64,000 nt of DNA from DATJOJ01 sp035507035 (GTDB taxonomy: Bacteria > Acidobacteriota > Terriglobia > Terriglobales > Acidobacteriaceae), in assembly GCA_035507035.1 (NCBI GenBank), contig DATJOJ010000040.1, positions 62,001-126,000 of the forward strand, written 5' to 3'. Shown here piece after piece: positions 7,425 to 19,061 of this stretch. The notes below the pieces were generated by a model. That model was not told the DNA's origin. It saw only the letters and a list, made by a program, of their open reading frames with translations, and ran no database searches. Positions within the stretch are counted from its first letter, which is position 1. Each line of letters begins with the position of its first letter. Made by a program: the position numbers and the translations under genes.

Positions 7425-8807
7425 TTAGCTGGAAAGAATCGCGGGTAATCGCTTGCGCCAAGCTGTCTCTCGCTCGTACGTATTGGCTAGTTGCAGCACT
7501 CTGCCTTCGCCCCAGTGCGGAGCTGCAATTTGCAATCCGATCGGCAGGCCACCTTTGGTGAATCCGCAGGGAACTGAGATGGCCGGCAATCCCCAAACAT
7601 TGAAGGGCCGGGTGTTGCGCAGCAGAATCAGTTCGCGCGGACGTAAGAGGTCCGGTTTTTCCTTCAGCTCATCGATTCTCGGTGCAGGGATCGGCGTGGT
7701 CGGAGTCACCAGCACGTCGACACTTTCAAAGATGTGGCCAATTTCCCGCCGCAGACGTTGCTGTTCTTGCCCCAAAGCTTCCAATTGCTGTGCCGTGACC
7801 CGTTCTCCGCTGCGGATACGGCGCAGTGTCTCTGGCTGATAGAGTTCGGGGCCTTGTCTCATAAAGTCCGCGTGATAGGCGTAAGACTCAGCCGATTGCA
7901 GCGTTCGATCCGTCGGAACGTCGACTTCGATTTCTCGAATCGCCGAAGCGTGCGGCTTGAGCACAGCAATCGCTTCCTCGACAGCGGACGCAACTTCGGG
8001 ATCAAGATCTTCAAAAAAGAACTTTCTTGGGATGCCGATTCGCAATTTCTCTTTTCCCTCGATAGCGGCAACGTAGCTGGCGACCGGAATGTCGGCCGAG
8101 TTCGGATCTTGAGCGTCATAGCCCGCGATCGCTTGTAACAAGATCGCCGCATCGGTTACCGTCCGCGCCAGCGGACCAATGTGATCGAGTGACGGCGAAA
8201 GCGGAATTACGCCTCTAGTACCGACGCGTCCAAAGGTCGGCTTGAATCCCACGATGCCGCATTGCGCCGACGGTTCACGCACGGAACCCGCCGTGTCCGT
8301 ACCAATCGATCCGAAACACATCCCAGAGGCCACCGCCGTCGCTGATCCTCCCGACGAGCCGCCCGCAATGCACGCTGCATTCCAGGCGTTGCGAACCTCG
8401 CCAAAATAGCTGACCAGGGAACTGCCCCCATAAGCAAATTCGTGAAGGTTTTGTTTCCCCAGAAATATGACTCCGGCGTTTCTCAGTCGCTGAACGATCT
8501 CTGCATCTTGGGTCGGTACTCGATCTTTGAATAAAGCGCTGCCAGCGGTAGTGCGCACTCCTGCCGTGTCGACGATGTCTTTCAACCCGATCGGTACCCC
8601 ATGCAAAGGTCCTCGCCACTCGCCGCGCTGAATTTCTGCCTCCGCCTTGCGAGCTTCGGCCAGCGCCGAATCTGCCGTGACGGTGATGAAAGCATTCAGC
8701 AGTGAATTAAATTTCTCAATTTGAGCGAGACAGGCTTGGGTTAATTCGACAGGTGAAATTTCACGCCGACGCAGCGACTGACCGATCTCAAGAATGCTGT
8801 TATGCAT
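7425..8807 (-). CDS. Amidase-signature family amidase (GatA-like)
   Basis: Hydrolyses or transfers amide nitrogen with a Ser-cisSer-Lys triad. The triad is intact: Lys76 in GLKD, cis-Ser151 in GGSSGGS, nucleophile Ser175 in TAGSVREPS, with the same spacing (75 and 24 residues) as in fatty-acid amide hydrolase. At 460 aa it is slightly shorter than GatA (~480). No gatB or gatC is adjacent, so a stand-alone amidase is more likely than the tRNA amidotransferase subunit. It converges with the S10 peptidase gene, 11 bases apart. Confidence 0.88.
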   Translation of the reverse strand: MHNSILEIGQSLRRREISPVELTQACLAQIEKFNSLLNAFITVTADSALAEARKAEAEIQRGEWRGPLHGVPIGLKDIVDTAGVRTTAGSALFKDRVPTQDAEIVQRLRNAGVIFLGKQNLHEFAYGGSSLVSYFGEVRNAWNAACIAGGSSGGSATAVASGMCFGSIGTDTAGSVREPSAQCGIVGFKPTFGRVGTRGVIPLSPSLDHIGPLARTVTDAAILLQAIAGYDAQDPNSADIPVASYVAAIEGKEKLRIGIPRKFFFEDLDPEVASAVEEAIAVLKPHASAIREIEVDVPTDRTLQSAESYAYHADFMRQGPELYQPETLRRIRSGERVTAQQLEALGQEQQRLRREIGHIFESVDVLVTPTTPIPAPRIDELKEKPDLLRPRELILLRNTRPFNVWGLPAISVPCGFTKGGLPIGLQIAAPHWGEGRVLQLANTYERETAWRKRLPAILSS

Positions 8808-9012
8808 GGGTGAGTTGCCGGCGCGACGTTCCAGTGCGCGCTCAGATTGTAGCGCCTATGATTTTATCTCGCGGTGCACGCCCTCGACGGTTGAGCACGC
8901 GTCGCAGAATATCCGAAATCAAATCCTTCCCATTCCATCCTCTACGCTTAGCCACGCGATTAAAAATAAATTCAAAAAAATCGCACGCAAAATTCCCAAC
9001 TGCCTCGTGTGC

Positions 9013-9021
9013 TGGTACAAT
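9013..9021 (+). promoter_or_regulatory. Candidate extended -10 for the act-cox operon
   Basis: TGG directly followed by TACAAT, a 5/6 match to the sigma70 -10. The expected -35 position has no good match, as is usual for extended -10 promoters. It would give a leader of about 100 bases before actA. Confidence 0.35.
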
Positions 9022-9044
9022 CACAAGTTCTCGTGTTTTAAATC

Positions 9045-9062
9045 ACAGTCATCTGTGACTGT
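9045..9062. promoter_or_regulatory. Perfect 7-bp palindrome upstream of actA
   Basis: ACAGTCA-TCTG-TGACTGT. It overlaps a second inverted repeat, TCACAG-TCAT-CTGTGA (9043-9058). It lies about 20 bases after the presumed transcription start, so it could be a repressor operator or an RNA hairpin in the leader. Confidence 0.45.
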
Positions 9063-9127
9063 TTGATCAGATGTAGGGCCACAACCACCGGGGGCTGTCG
9101 TTCCCCACTGCAGGAAAGCTCTGGTCA

Positions 9128-9823
9128 ATGCAGATTTTTCATCGCAGCACGAATACAATTTCTCGCGCCACGATTTATGGAGCAGTTTTTCTGCTGGCGG
9201 CGGGGCTGTGGGCTGTTCTGGAACTGCAGCGTTCTCCTTACATCACCTACGCGGAGGTGGCCAGGCCGCAGCCGGTTCCGTTCAGCCACCAACATCACGT
9301 CGCTGCCATCGGCATCGACTGCCGTTACTGCCACACTTCGGTAGAGACCTCGGGCTTCGCCGGAATTCCTCCCACCCGAACTTGCATGAACTGCCACTCG
9401 CAGATCTGGACCAATGCTGCCCTGCTTGAGCCCGTACGGGAAAGTTTCCGCAGTGGTAAGTCTCTGGTCTGGACTCGCGTGAACGATCTCCCGGATTTCG
9501 TTTACTTTAATCACAGCATTCATATCAATAAAGGTGTGGGCTGCAACACCTGTCATGGTCCGGTTGACCGCATGCCGCTGATGTACAACTACGCTTCCTT
9601 AAATATGGAATGGTGTCTGGAGTGCCACCGCGACCCGGGAAAATATCTCCGTCCGCGCGATCAGGTTTTCAATATGCGTTATGAGCAGCCATCAACCTTC
9701 AAGCCCTTAGTGCTGGACGGTCGTGAATACACCGATCAGCTCTCGTTAGGCAATGATCTGGTGAAGAAATACAACTTGCGCACCGTGGCGGACATTACCA
9801 GTTGCTCGACGTGTCATCGGTAA
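9128..9823 (+). CDS. actA: Alternative Complex III subunit ActA (pentaheme cytochrome c)
   Basis: 231 aa. One N-terminal membrane segment (about residues 15-32) anchors a periplasmic domain with five CXXCH heme sites: CRYCH, CMNCH, CNTCH, CLECH and CSTCH. Five hemes, the N-terminal anchor and the place before a Moco-like/Fe-S protein match ActA of the quinol:cytochrome c (or oxidase) oxidoreductase ACIII. It passes electrons from the membrane part toward ActE and the oxidase. First gene of a long + strand operon. Confidence 0.93.
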   Translation: MQIFHRSTNTISRATIYGAVFLLAAGLWAVLELQRSPYITYAEVARPQPVPFSHQHHVAAIGIDCRYCHTSVETSGFAGIPPTRTCMNCHSQIWTNAALLEPVRESFRSGKSLVWTRVNDLPDFVYFNHSIHINKGVGCNTCHGPVDRMPLMYNYASLNMEWCLECHRDPGKYLRPRDQVFNMRYEQPSTFKPLVLDGREYTDQLSLGNDLVKKYNLRTVADITSCSTCHR

Positions 9824-9843
9824 ACGTTGCACAAATTTGAAGC

Positions 9844-12882
<3,039 letters not shown>

Positions 12883-12917
12883 AGCCTCGCTCGATTTCAG
12901 GCGGAGCATTTGACACG

Positions 12918-14294
12918 ATGGCAGAATTGAACGAATCAACGACACGGAACGGCGTGGCTCCGGTTATCGAGCCGGGCCATACCTTTGCCACTGTCACCGA
13001 CAAGATCAGTTCGATTGTCCTCACTCGCCCTGTCTCCAACGGCTGGCTCGTCGGGTTTGGCGTCGCATTCCTCATCACCATGATCCTGATGTACGCCATC
13101 GGCTACCTATTTGTCCGAGGCGTCGGAATTTGGGGAATCGATATTCCGGTTGGTTGGGGATTCGCCATTGTCAACTTCGTTTGGTGGATCGGTATCGGCC
13201 ACGCCGGCACTCTGATTTCCGCCATTCTCCTGTTGTTGCGGCAGTCATGGCGCAACTCCATTAACCGCTTCGCTGAAGCCATGACCATCTTTGCGGTCGC
13301 TTGCGCCGGCATGTTTCCCGTTCTTCACCTGGGCCGACCGTGGCTGGCTTACTGGCTCTTTCCTTATCCCAACACCATGAACTACTGGCCGCAATTCCGC
13401 AGCCCATTGGTGTGGGACGTGTTCGCAGTTTCCACCTATGCAACCACGTCGTTGTTGTTCTGGTTCGTCGGTCTAATCCCCGATCTCGCAACCTTACGTG
13501 ACCGCGCCGAGAATCCGGCAGCTCGAATGATCTATGGCATTCTCTCCATGGGCTGGCGTGGGTCGGCGCGCCACTGGAGCCGCTACGAGACTGCTTACCT
13601 GTTGCTCGCAGGATTAGCTACGCCGCTGGTGCTCTCTGTCCACACCGTGGTGAGCTTTGACTTCGCCATCGGCATCGTGCCCGGGTGGCATACGACGATC
13701 TTTCCGCCGTACTTCGTTGCCGGCGCGATCTACTCCGGATTTGCCATGGTCCTTATGCTGGCAATCCCGATCCGCAAATTCTACGGATTGGAAGATTTCA
13801 TCACCGAGCGGCACTTGCAGAACTCGGCGAAGGTCATGCTTGCCACCGGGCTCATCGTCGCCTACGGATACGGCATTGAAGCTTTCATGGGCTGGTACAG
13901 CGGCAACCGATACGACGCGTTTCTTTTGTGGAACCGGCTGCACGGGCCGTATCATGTCTGGTATTTCTCGCTTCTCGCTTGCAACATTTTTATCCCCCAA
14001 CTGCTTTGGATCCGAAAGCTGCGCACCAGCCCGCTGGGACTGTTCCTGATTTCTTTTGTGGTCCTGACCGGAATGTGGCTGGAACGTTTCATCATCGTAG
14101 TGGTCAGCTTGCACCGCGACTTCCTTAATTCTTCTTGGGGAATGTACTATCCGACCCGCTGGGATTGGGCGACCTTCATCGGCACGCTTGGCTTCTTCGT
14201 GGCCTGCATGTTCCTCTTCTTGCGTGTTCTGCCCATGATCTCGATCTTTGAATTGCGTACTCTGTTGCCGGAGGCGGAGGTGAAGCCAGAATGA
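12918..14294 (+). CDS. actC: Alternative Complex III subunit ActC (NrfD-like quinol-binding membrane protein)
   Basis: 458 aa with about ten hydrophobic membrane segments, NrfD/PsrC fold. It begins with a soluble ~35-residue tail, then GWLVGFGVAFLITMILMY. The segments GIGHAGTLISAILLL and FPVLHLGRPW are typical of ActC and form the quinol pocket. Its end overlaps actD by 4 bases, so translation is coupled. Confidence 0.93.
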   Translation: MAELNESTTRNGVAPVIEPGHTFATVTDKISSIVLTRPVSNGWLVGFGVAFLITMILMYAIGYLFVRGVGIWGIDIPVGWGFAIVNFVWWIGIGHAGTLISAILLLLRQSWRNSINRFAEAMTIFAVACAGMFPVLHLGRPWLAYWLFPYPNTMNYWPQFRSPLVWDVFAVSTYATTSLLFWFVGLIPDLATLRDRAENPAARMIYGILSMGWRGSARHWSRYETAYLLLAGLATPLVLSVHTVVSFDFAIGIVPGWHTTIFPPYFVAGAIYSGFAMVLMLAIPIRKFYGLEDFITERHLQNSAKVMLATGLIVAYGYGIEAFMGWYSGNRYDAFLLWNRLHGPYHVWYFSLLACNIFIPQLLWIRKLRTSPLGLFLISFVVLTGMWLERFIIVVVSLHRDFLNSSWGMYYPTRWDWATFIGTLGFFVACMFLFLRVLPMISIFELRTLLPEAEVKPE

Positions 14295-14827
14295 GGCGCA
14301 CCGCTACTTACGGCTTGATGGCAGAGTTCGATAATCCGAGCGACCTCGTGGCTGCCGCTCACAAGACCTACCAGGCCGGCTACAAGAAAATCGACGCTTA
14401 CTCGCCGTTCCCCATTGAAGAGTTGGCGGAGGCCATCGGTTTTCACAACAACGGCGTGGCGCTGGTCGTTCTGGTCGGAGGAATCCTCGGATGTCTTTCC
14501 GGGTATCTCATGCAGTGGTGGATTGCTACCGTGAGCTACCCAGTCAATGTTGGCGGGCGGCCTTACCACTCCTGGCCAGCGTTTATCGTGGTTACGTTTG
14601 AATGTACGATTCTGTTTGCCGTGCTGTCAGCGGTGTTCGGGATGTTGGCGCTCAATGGGCTGCCTATGCCCTACCATCCGGTGTTCAATGTGCCGCGTTT
14701 CGCATTTGCCACAAAAGACCGCTTTTTCCTGATCGTGTTCAGTACGGACCCGAAGTATGACGGTGTGGCGACGCGAGCATTTCTGGAAAGCCTGGCGCCT
14801 CGAACGATTTCGGAGGTGCCAAGCTAG
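14291..14827 (+). CDS. actD: Alternative Complex III subunit ActD (DUF3341)
   Basis: 178 aa. It begins with a soluble ferredoxin-like fold (YGLMAEFDNPSDLVAAA, then YKKIDAYSPFPIEEL) followed by two membrane helices (about 57-80 and 100-125). This is the standard DUF3341 layout of ActD. It overlaps actC by 4 bases and shares its last base with the actE start. Confidence 0.92.
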   Translation: MRRTATYGLMAEFDNPSDLVAAAHKTYQAGYKKIDAYSPFPIEELAEAIGFHNNGVALVVLVGGILGCLSGYLMQWWIATVSYPVNVGGRPYHSWPAFIVVTFECTILFAVLSAVFGMLALNGLPMPYHPVFNVPRFAFATKDRFFLIVFSTDPKYDGVATRAFLESLAPRTISEVPS

Positions 14828-15486
14828 TGCGCACACTCCGAAAAATTTCGCCGCTCGGCTTGCTTGCCGTATTGGCTCTCGCTGGCTGCCGGCAGGATAT
14901 GCACAATCAGCCGCGATTTAAGCCGCTGGCCATGAGCGATTTTTATCCCGATCAGCGTTCGGCTCGGCCACCGGTGGAGGGAACTGTGGCCCGAGGCCAG
15001 CTGGACGCGGACACATACTTCTACACCGGAAGAGTCGGCAGCAGCCCGGGTGATTACATGCCGTTTCCCGTCACCGAGACTGTGTTGGCTCGCGGGCGTG
15101 AGCGGTTCGATATTTATTGCTCTCCTTGTCATTCGCGCTTGGGCGATGGCAACGGCATGGTGGTGCAGCGCGGGTTCCGCCATCCGCCGTCGTATCACAC
15201 CGAGCGCCTGCGCAAGGCTCCATTGGGATATTTTTTTGATGTGATGACGAACGGTTTTGGGGCCATGCCCGACTACAGATCGCAAATTTCGCCGCGCGAT
15301 CGTTGGGCCATCGTAGCCTATATTCGCGCCTTGCAACTGAGTCAGAATGCCAGCATGGCGAATGTGCCGGCCGGGCAGAAAGTCCCATCAGAGCCACCCG
15401 TATTTCGAGGCGATCCCGGATCGGGCGCAACTTTACCGGAACTGCAGCCCCCCGCATCGGGTGAAAAACCGGAGGAGTCGAAGTGA
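14827..15486 (+). CDS. actE: Alternative Complex III subunit ActE (monoheme cytochrome c lipoprotein)
   Basis: 219 aa from a GTG start. The N-terminal lipobox LALAGC marks a lipoprotein. There is one heme site (CSPCH), with probable axial Met ligands downstream (NGFGAMPDY). ActE is the exit for electrons to the oxidase. A Pro/Glu-rich tail follows residue 190. It overlaps actF by 4 bases. Confidence 0.92.
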   Translation: MRTLRKISPLGLLAVLALAGCRQDMHNQPRFKPLAMSDFYPDQRSARPPVEGTVARGQLDADTYFYTGRVGSSPGDYMPFPVTETVLARGRERFDIYCSPCHSRLGDGNGMVVQRGFRHPPSYHTERLRKAPLGYFFDVMTNGFGAMPDYRSQISPRDRWAIVAYIRALQLSQNASMANVPAGQKVPSEPPVFRGDPGSGATLPELQPPASGEKPEESK

Positions 15487-16691
15487 GCACAGTCGGCACT
15501 TACGATCCGAGAACCATGACGCCGCCGGTGGCGAAGACCATTGAGGTTCGCTCACTGGTGATCGGCTTGATCTTCTCTGCTATCGCCGTCGCCGGCGCGT
15601 TCATTTCGCCGAATGCGTTCTTCCAAGGCTACCTGCTGGCTTTCATGATCTGGCTGGGCGTGACATTGGGGTCGATGGCGATTCTCATGATTCGTCACCT
15701 GACCGGCGGCGGCTGGGGCATGGTGATCCGGCGAATCCTCGGCGCGGCCATGCGCTGCATCCCGCTGATGACCCTGCTCTTCATTCCCTTGCTCTTCGGT
15801 CTTCCAAAGCTATACGTTTGGGCCAGGCCGCTCGACGCGATTGCTAACAAAGAACTTCGCCATCATTTGCAGGACATCACGCAGTCGTATCTTTCGGTTC
15901 ATTCGTTCATCATTCGCGCCGTCATCTATTTCGCCATATGGAATTTGTTGTCATTCTTGCTCAGCAAATGGTCGCGCGAGACTGACCAGCGCAATGCGCC
16001 GGATAACACGCAGCGCTTTAAAGCCGTAAGCGGTCCGGGATTGATCCTCTACGCCTTCACCATCTCATTCGCCGCCATCGACTGGGTCATGTCAATCGAT
16101 CCCAGTTGGATTTCGACTATGTATGGCTTGATCCTCCTGATTGGCGAAGTGCTCTCTGCAATGTGCTTCGCAGTTGTCGTTGAGCGCATTCTGGCGGACT
16201 ACAAGCCGATGTCGGACTGGTTGAAGCCAGATTTTGTCCACGACCACGGCAAGTGGATGCTCACCTTCATCATGGTCTGGGCCTACTTCTCGTTTTCGCA
16301 GTGGCTGATCATTTGGGCGGGTAACCTGCCGGACGAGATCACCTGGTATATGAAGCGATTGAACGGCGGTTGGGAAGCCATGGGACTTTTGTTGGTCATC
16401 TTCCACTTCGTCGTGCCTTTTGTGATTTTGCTTTCGCGGCCTTTTAAGCGCAATATCCGCAAACTTGTCTGGGTAGCGATTGGATTGCTGATCATGCGCT
16501 ACATCGATCTGTTCTGGATCATCGAGCCGAATTACTCGTCGAGTTTGCATTTGAGTTGGGCAGACATCGTCGTGCCGATCGGCATGGGCGGGTTGTGGTT
16601 CTGGTACTTCTTCCGCAATCTGAGTTCGCTTCCACTGCTGCCGCTCTACGATCCGGATGCCGGCGAAGTGTTGGAGCCTGCACATGAGTGA
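15483..16691 (+). CDS. actF: Alternative Complex III subunit ActF (NrfD-like membrane protein)
   Basis: 402 aa starting at GTG, with about ten membrane segments. It is paralogous to ActC and is the second NrfD-like subunit of ACIII. The segments PNAFFQGYLLAFMIWLGVTL and HDHGKWMLTFIMVWAYFSF are typical of ActF. Its stop overlaps the next gene's ATG by 8 bases. Confidence 0.92.
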   Translation: MSTVGTYDPRTMTPPVAKTIEVRSLVIGLIFSAIAVAGAFISPNAFFQGYLLAFMIWLGVTLGSMAILMIRHLTGGGWGMVIRRILGAAMRCIPLMTLLFIPLLFGLPKLYVWARPLDAIANKELRHHLQDITQSYLSVHSFIIRAVIYFAIWNLLSFLLSKWSRETDQRNAPDNTQRFKAVSGPGLILYAFTISFAAIDWVMSIDPSWISTMYGLILLIGEVLSAMCFAVVVERILADYKPMSDWLKPDFVHDHGKWMLTFIMVWAYFSFSQWLIIWAGNLPDEITWYMKRLNGGWEAMGLLLVIFHFVVPFVILLSRPFKRNIRKLVWVAIGLLIMRYIDLFWIIEPNYSSSLHLSWADIVVPIGMGGLWFWYFFRNLSSLPLLPLYDPDAGEVLEPAHE

Positions 16692-17199
16692 AGAGATCAA
16701 ACATCAGGCCCACAACCCGCAGGCGGAGTTCGAGCACCAGGACCTGAGTCCAAGCGGTGTCTATGCGTTTCTTGTCGGTCTTGCGGTCGCCGGTATTTTA
16801 GTGGCTTTTGTTCTGTGGGGGCTGTATCACTTCATGAACCGATATGAGAGCAATCGCCAGCCCGCGCAAAATCCGCTTGTGCAGCCGAGCACGACGGAGA
16901 CACGCCAGGTTCCGCCGCAAACCGTCCTGAAGTTCCCAGAGCCTCGGCTTGAAACGAACGAGCGCACCGAGATCAATGATTTTCAGCTGAAGGAAGAAGA
17001 CACGCTGAATAGTTATGGCTGGGTAGACCAAAAATCTGGTGTGGTGAGGATTCCCATCGATCGTGCCATGCAATTAATCGCGCAGCAAGGTTTGCCCACA
17101 ACTCCAAAGGTCGGGACGGAACCGCAGGCCGAATCGCAATCGGCAGATGGGCCCCAACCAGCAGGCGTGTCGCAACCGGTAAAGGGGGTAGTACGGTGA
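16684..17199 (+). CDS. Small membrane protein between actF and the SCO gene (171 aa)
   Basis: The ATG at 16684 overlaps the actF stop. A charged cytoplasmic start (~28 residues) is followed by one membrane helix (GVYAFLVGLAVAGILVAFVL) and a long periplasmic, Pro/Gln-rich tail. The tail carries a conserved-looking block LNSYGWVDQKSGVVRIPIDRAM. That block recurs in small proteins beside SCO/cox genes and may help cofactor assembly. It occupies the place where some ACIII operons carry actG, but homology to ActG is not evident by eye. Confidence 0.75.
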   Translation: MSEEIKHQAHNPQAEFEHQDLSPSGVYAFLVGLAVAGILVAFVLWGLYHFMNRYESNRQPAQNPLVQPSTTETRQVPPQTVLKFPEPRLETNERTEINDFQLKEEDTLNSYGWVDQKSGVVRIPIDRAMQLIAQQGLPTTPKVGTEPQAESQSADGPQPAGVSQPVKGVVR

Positions 17200-18068
17200 A
17201 GTTGAAGTGGTTCAAGTCGGCCGCGATTCTTTTTGCAGTGTTTGCCACCGCGGTGTGCGCCTGGGGGCAGGCAATGACGCAGGGTGTGCTTTCTCCACCT
17301 GCAAACCAGCGCCCCCCGGGATTGAAGCACGTCGGCATCGAACAACGTTTGAACCAGCAGATTCCGCCCGATCTGGTTTTTGTTGACGAGGCCGGCCAAG
17401 AAGTCCACTTGCGCGATTATTTCGGCAAGAAGCCGTTAATTTTGAATCTGGTGTATTACCAGTGTCCAATGCTCTGCGGAGAGGTGTTGAGCGGTCTTGA
17501 AAGTGCACTACGCGTATTGAAGTTCGATGTCGGCAAGGAATTCGACGTCTTGACCGTCAGCTTCGATCCGAAAGAAACGCCGCAGATGGCGATGGCAAAG
17601 AAAGCCGAGTTCCTCAAGCGCTATGGCAGGCCGGGCGCTGCGGAAGGTTGGCATTTTCTCACCGGCCCACAATCTTCAATTGACGCGCTTACGCAGGCCG
17701 CCGGGTTTCAGTACGAATACGATCCGAAATCCGGTCAGTTTGCCCACGCCACCGCGATCATGGTGCTGACCCCCGAGGGGAAAATTGCCCAGTATTACTA
17801 CGGTGTCGAATTCGCGCCGAAGGATCTGCGGCTAGGCCTGATACAGGCTTCTCAAAACAAGATTGGAAATTTGGTCGATGAGGTTTTGCTCTACTGCTAT
17901 CACTATGATCCCGACACGGGGAAGTACGGTCCGATCATCAGCCGCGTTCTAAAGTTGGCTGCGGGAGCAACCATATTGGTGCTCGGAACTTTTTTGATTG
18001 TCATGTTCCGGCTCGGTTCTCCAGCTGATCAATCGGCAAAGCAGGCTGCGACGAGGGAATTTAAGTAG
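17196..18068 (+). CDS. SCO1/SenC-family copper chaperone
   Basis: 290 aa from a GTG that overlaps the previous gene by 4 bases. It has a signal peptide (FKSAAILFAVFATAVCAWG), then a thioredoxin-like SCO domain with the copper-binding pair in YYQCPMLCGEV (CxxxC) and a His near the end of the domain (FAHATAI). An extra C-terminal membrane helix (about 260-280) follows. SCO proteins deliver copper to the CuA site of oxidase subunit II, encoded 3 bases downstream. Confidence 0.92.
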   Translation: MKLKWFKSAAILFAVFATAVCAWGQAMTQGVLSPPANQRPPGLKHVGIEQRLNQQIPPDLVFVDEAGQEVHLRDYFGKKPLILNLVYYQCPMLCGEVLSGLESALRVLKFDVGKEFDVLTVSFDPKETPQMAMAKKAEFLKRYGRPGAAEGWHFLTGPQSSIDALTQAAGFQYEYDPKSGQFAHATAIMVLTPEGKIAQYYYGVEFAPKDLRLGLIQASQNKIGNLVDEVLLYCYHYDPDTGKYGPIISRVLKLAAGATILVLGTFLIVMFRLGSPADQSAKQAATREFK

Positions 18069-18071
18069 ACC

Positions 18072-19058
18072 ATGTTTGATAATTTTCCACTTTGGCCGAC
18101 AGCGGCGTCCACCGGCGCGGGGAACGTCGACGCGCTCTTCATCTTTCTGGTGACGCTGTCTGCCTTCATGTGCATTGCGATTTTCAGCCTGATCATCATC
18201 TTTGCCTTGCGCTATCGTCGCCGCAAGGGCGTTGCCGCAGAGCAGATTGAAGGTTCCACAGCTCTGGAAATCACTTGGTCCGTGGCTCCGCTGGCAATTT
18301 TCATGGTCATCTTCGCCTGGGGCGCGGTTATTTACTTCCAGGAGCGCACCCCGCCGCGCGGAGCCGACGAAGTCTATGTCGTCGCCAAACAGTGGATGTG
18401 GAAACTGGAGCACGAACAGGGTCAGAGCGAGATCAACGAACTGCACGTCCCTGTGGGCCGCGACGTCAAGTTGATTATGACCTCGCAGGATGTGATCCAT
18501 AGCTTTTACATTCCTGCCTTTCGCATCAAGCAGGACGTGTTACCCGGCCGCTACACCACCGCGTGGTTTCGCGCCACGAAACCCGGCGTCTATCATTTGT
18601 TTTGCGCAGAGTATTGTGGAACAGCCCACTCCGGAATGATTGGCCAGATCGTAGTAATGGAGCCTGCGCTATATCAAGCCTGGTTAGCAGGCGGAACGCC
18701 AACAGGTTCTTTGGCGTCCACGGGGCAGACGATTTTTCAACAACTGGGCTGCCCCACCTGTCACCGTTTTGACGTTCAGGGCCGCGGCCCCAACCTCGTC
18801 GGGATTTTTGGGAAACCGGTGCAACTCGAAGATGGCCGCACGGTAACAGCCGACGAAAACTACATTCGCGAGTCGATCCTTAGCCCCAGCGCCAAAGTTG
18901 TGCAAGGATTCAAACCTATCATGCCTGTTTTCCAGGGATTGGTAAGTGAAGAGCAACTGACGGCGCTGGTCGCCTACATCAAGTCTCTAGGCCAGCCCGG
19001 AACCGCAGGTGGAGAAGCCAAGACCGTAAGCATGACCGCAGGAGAATCGAAGGAATAG
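18072..19058 (+). CDS. coxB: Cytochrome c oxidase subunit II with fused cytochrome c (caa3 type)
   Basis: 328 aa. Two membrane helices (about 20-45 and 70-92) precede a cupredoxin domain. The CuA ligands are in HLFCAEYCGTAHSGM (Cys, Glu, Cys, His, Met) with the earlier His in DVIHSFYIP. After about residue 215 a C-terminal cytochrome c domain carries CPTCH and a distal Met in PIMPVFQGL. The fusion makes this a caa3 oxidase that takes electrons directly, probably from ACIII. Confidence 0.95.
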   Translation: MFDNFPLWPTAASTGAGNVDALFIFLVTLSAFMCIAIFSLIIIFALRYRRRKGVAAEQIEGSTALEITWSVAPLAIFMVIFAWGAVIYFQERTPPRGADEVYVVAKQWMWKLEHEQGQSEINELHVPVGRDVKLIMTSQDVIHSFYIPAFRIKQDVLPGRYTTAWFRATKPGVYHLFCAEYCGTAHSGMIGQIVVMEPALYQAWLAGGTPTGSLASTGQTIFQQLGCPTCHRFDVQGRGPNLVGIFGKPVQLEDGRTVTADENYIRESILSPSAKVVQGFKPIMPVFQGLVSEEQLTALVAYIKSLGQPGTAGGEAKTVSMTAGESKE

Positions 19059-19061
19059 CCA

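Larger units (their letters stand above)
8808..9127. other. 320-base intergenic region between amidase and act operon
   Basis: The divergent control region. It holds an A-rich stretch near 8960-8995, a TACAAT hexamer with an upstream TGG (extended -10) at 9013-9021 reading toward actA, and the palindrome at 9045-9062. I see no gene in it. Confidence 0.6.

Noticed and set aside
9043..9058. CRP/FNR site
   Set aside because: The half-sites are in the reversed order (TCACA...TGTGA instead of TGTGA...TCACA), so it does not fit the CRP pattern.
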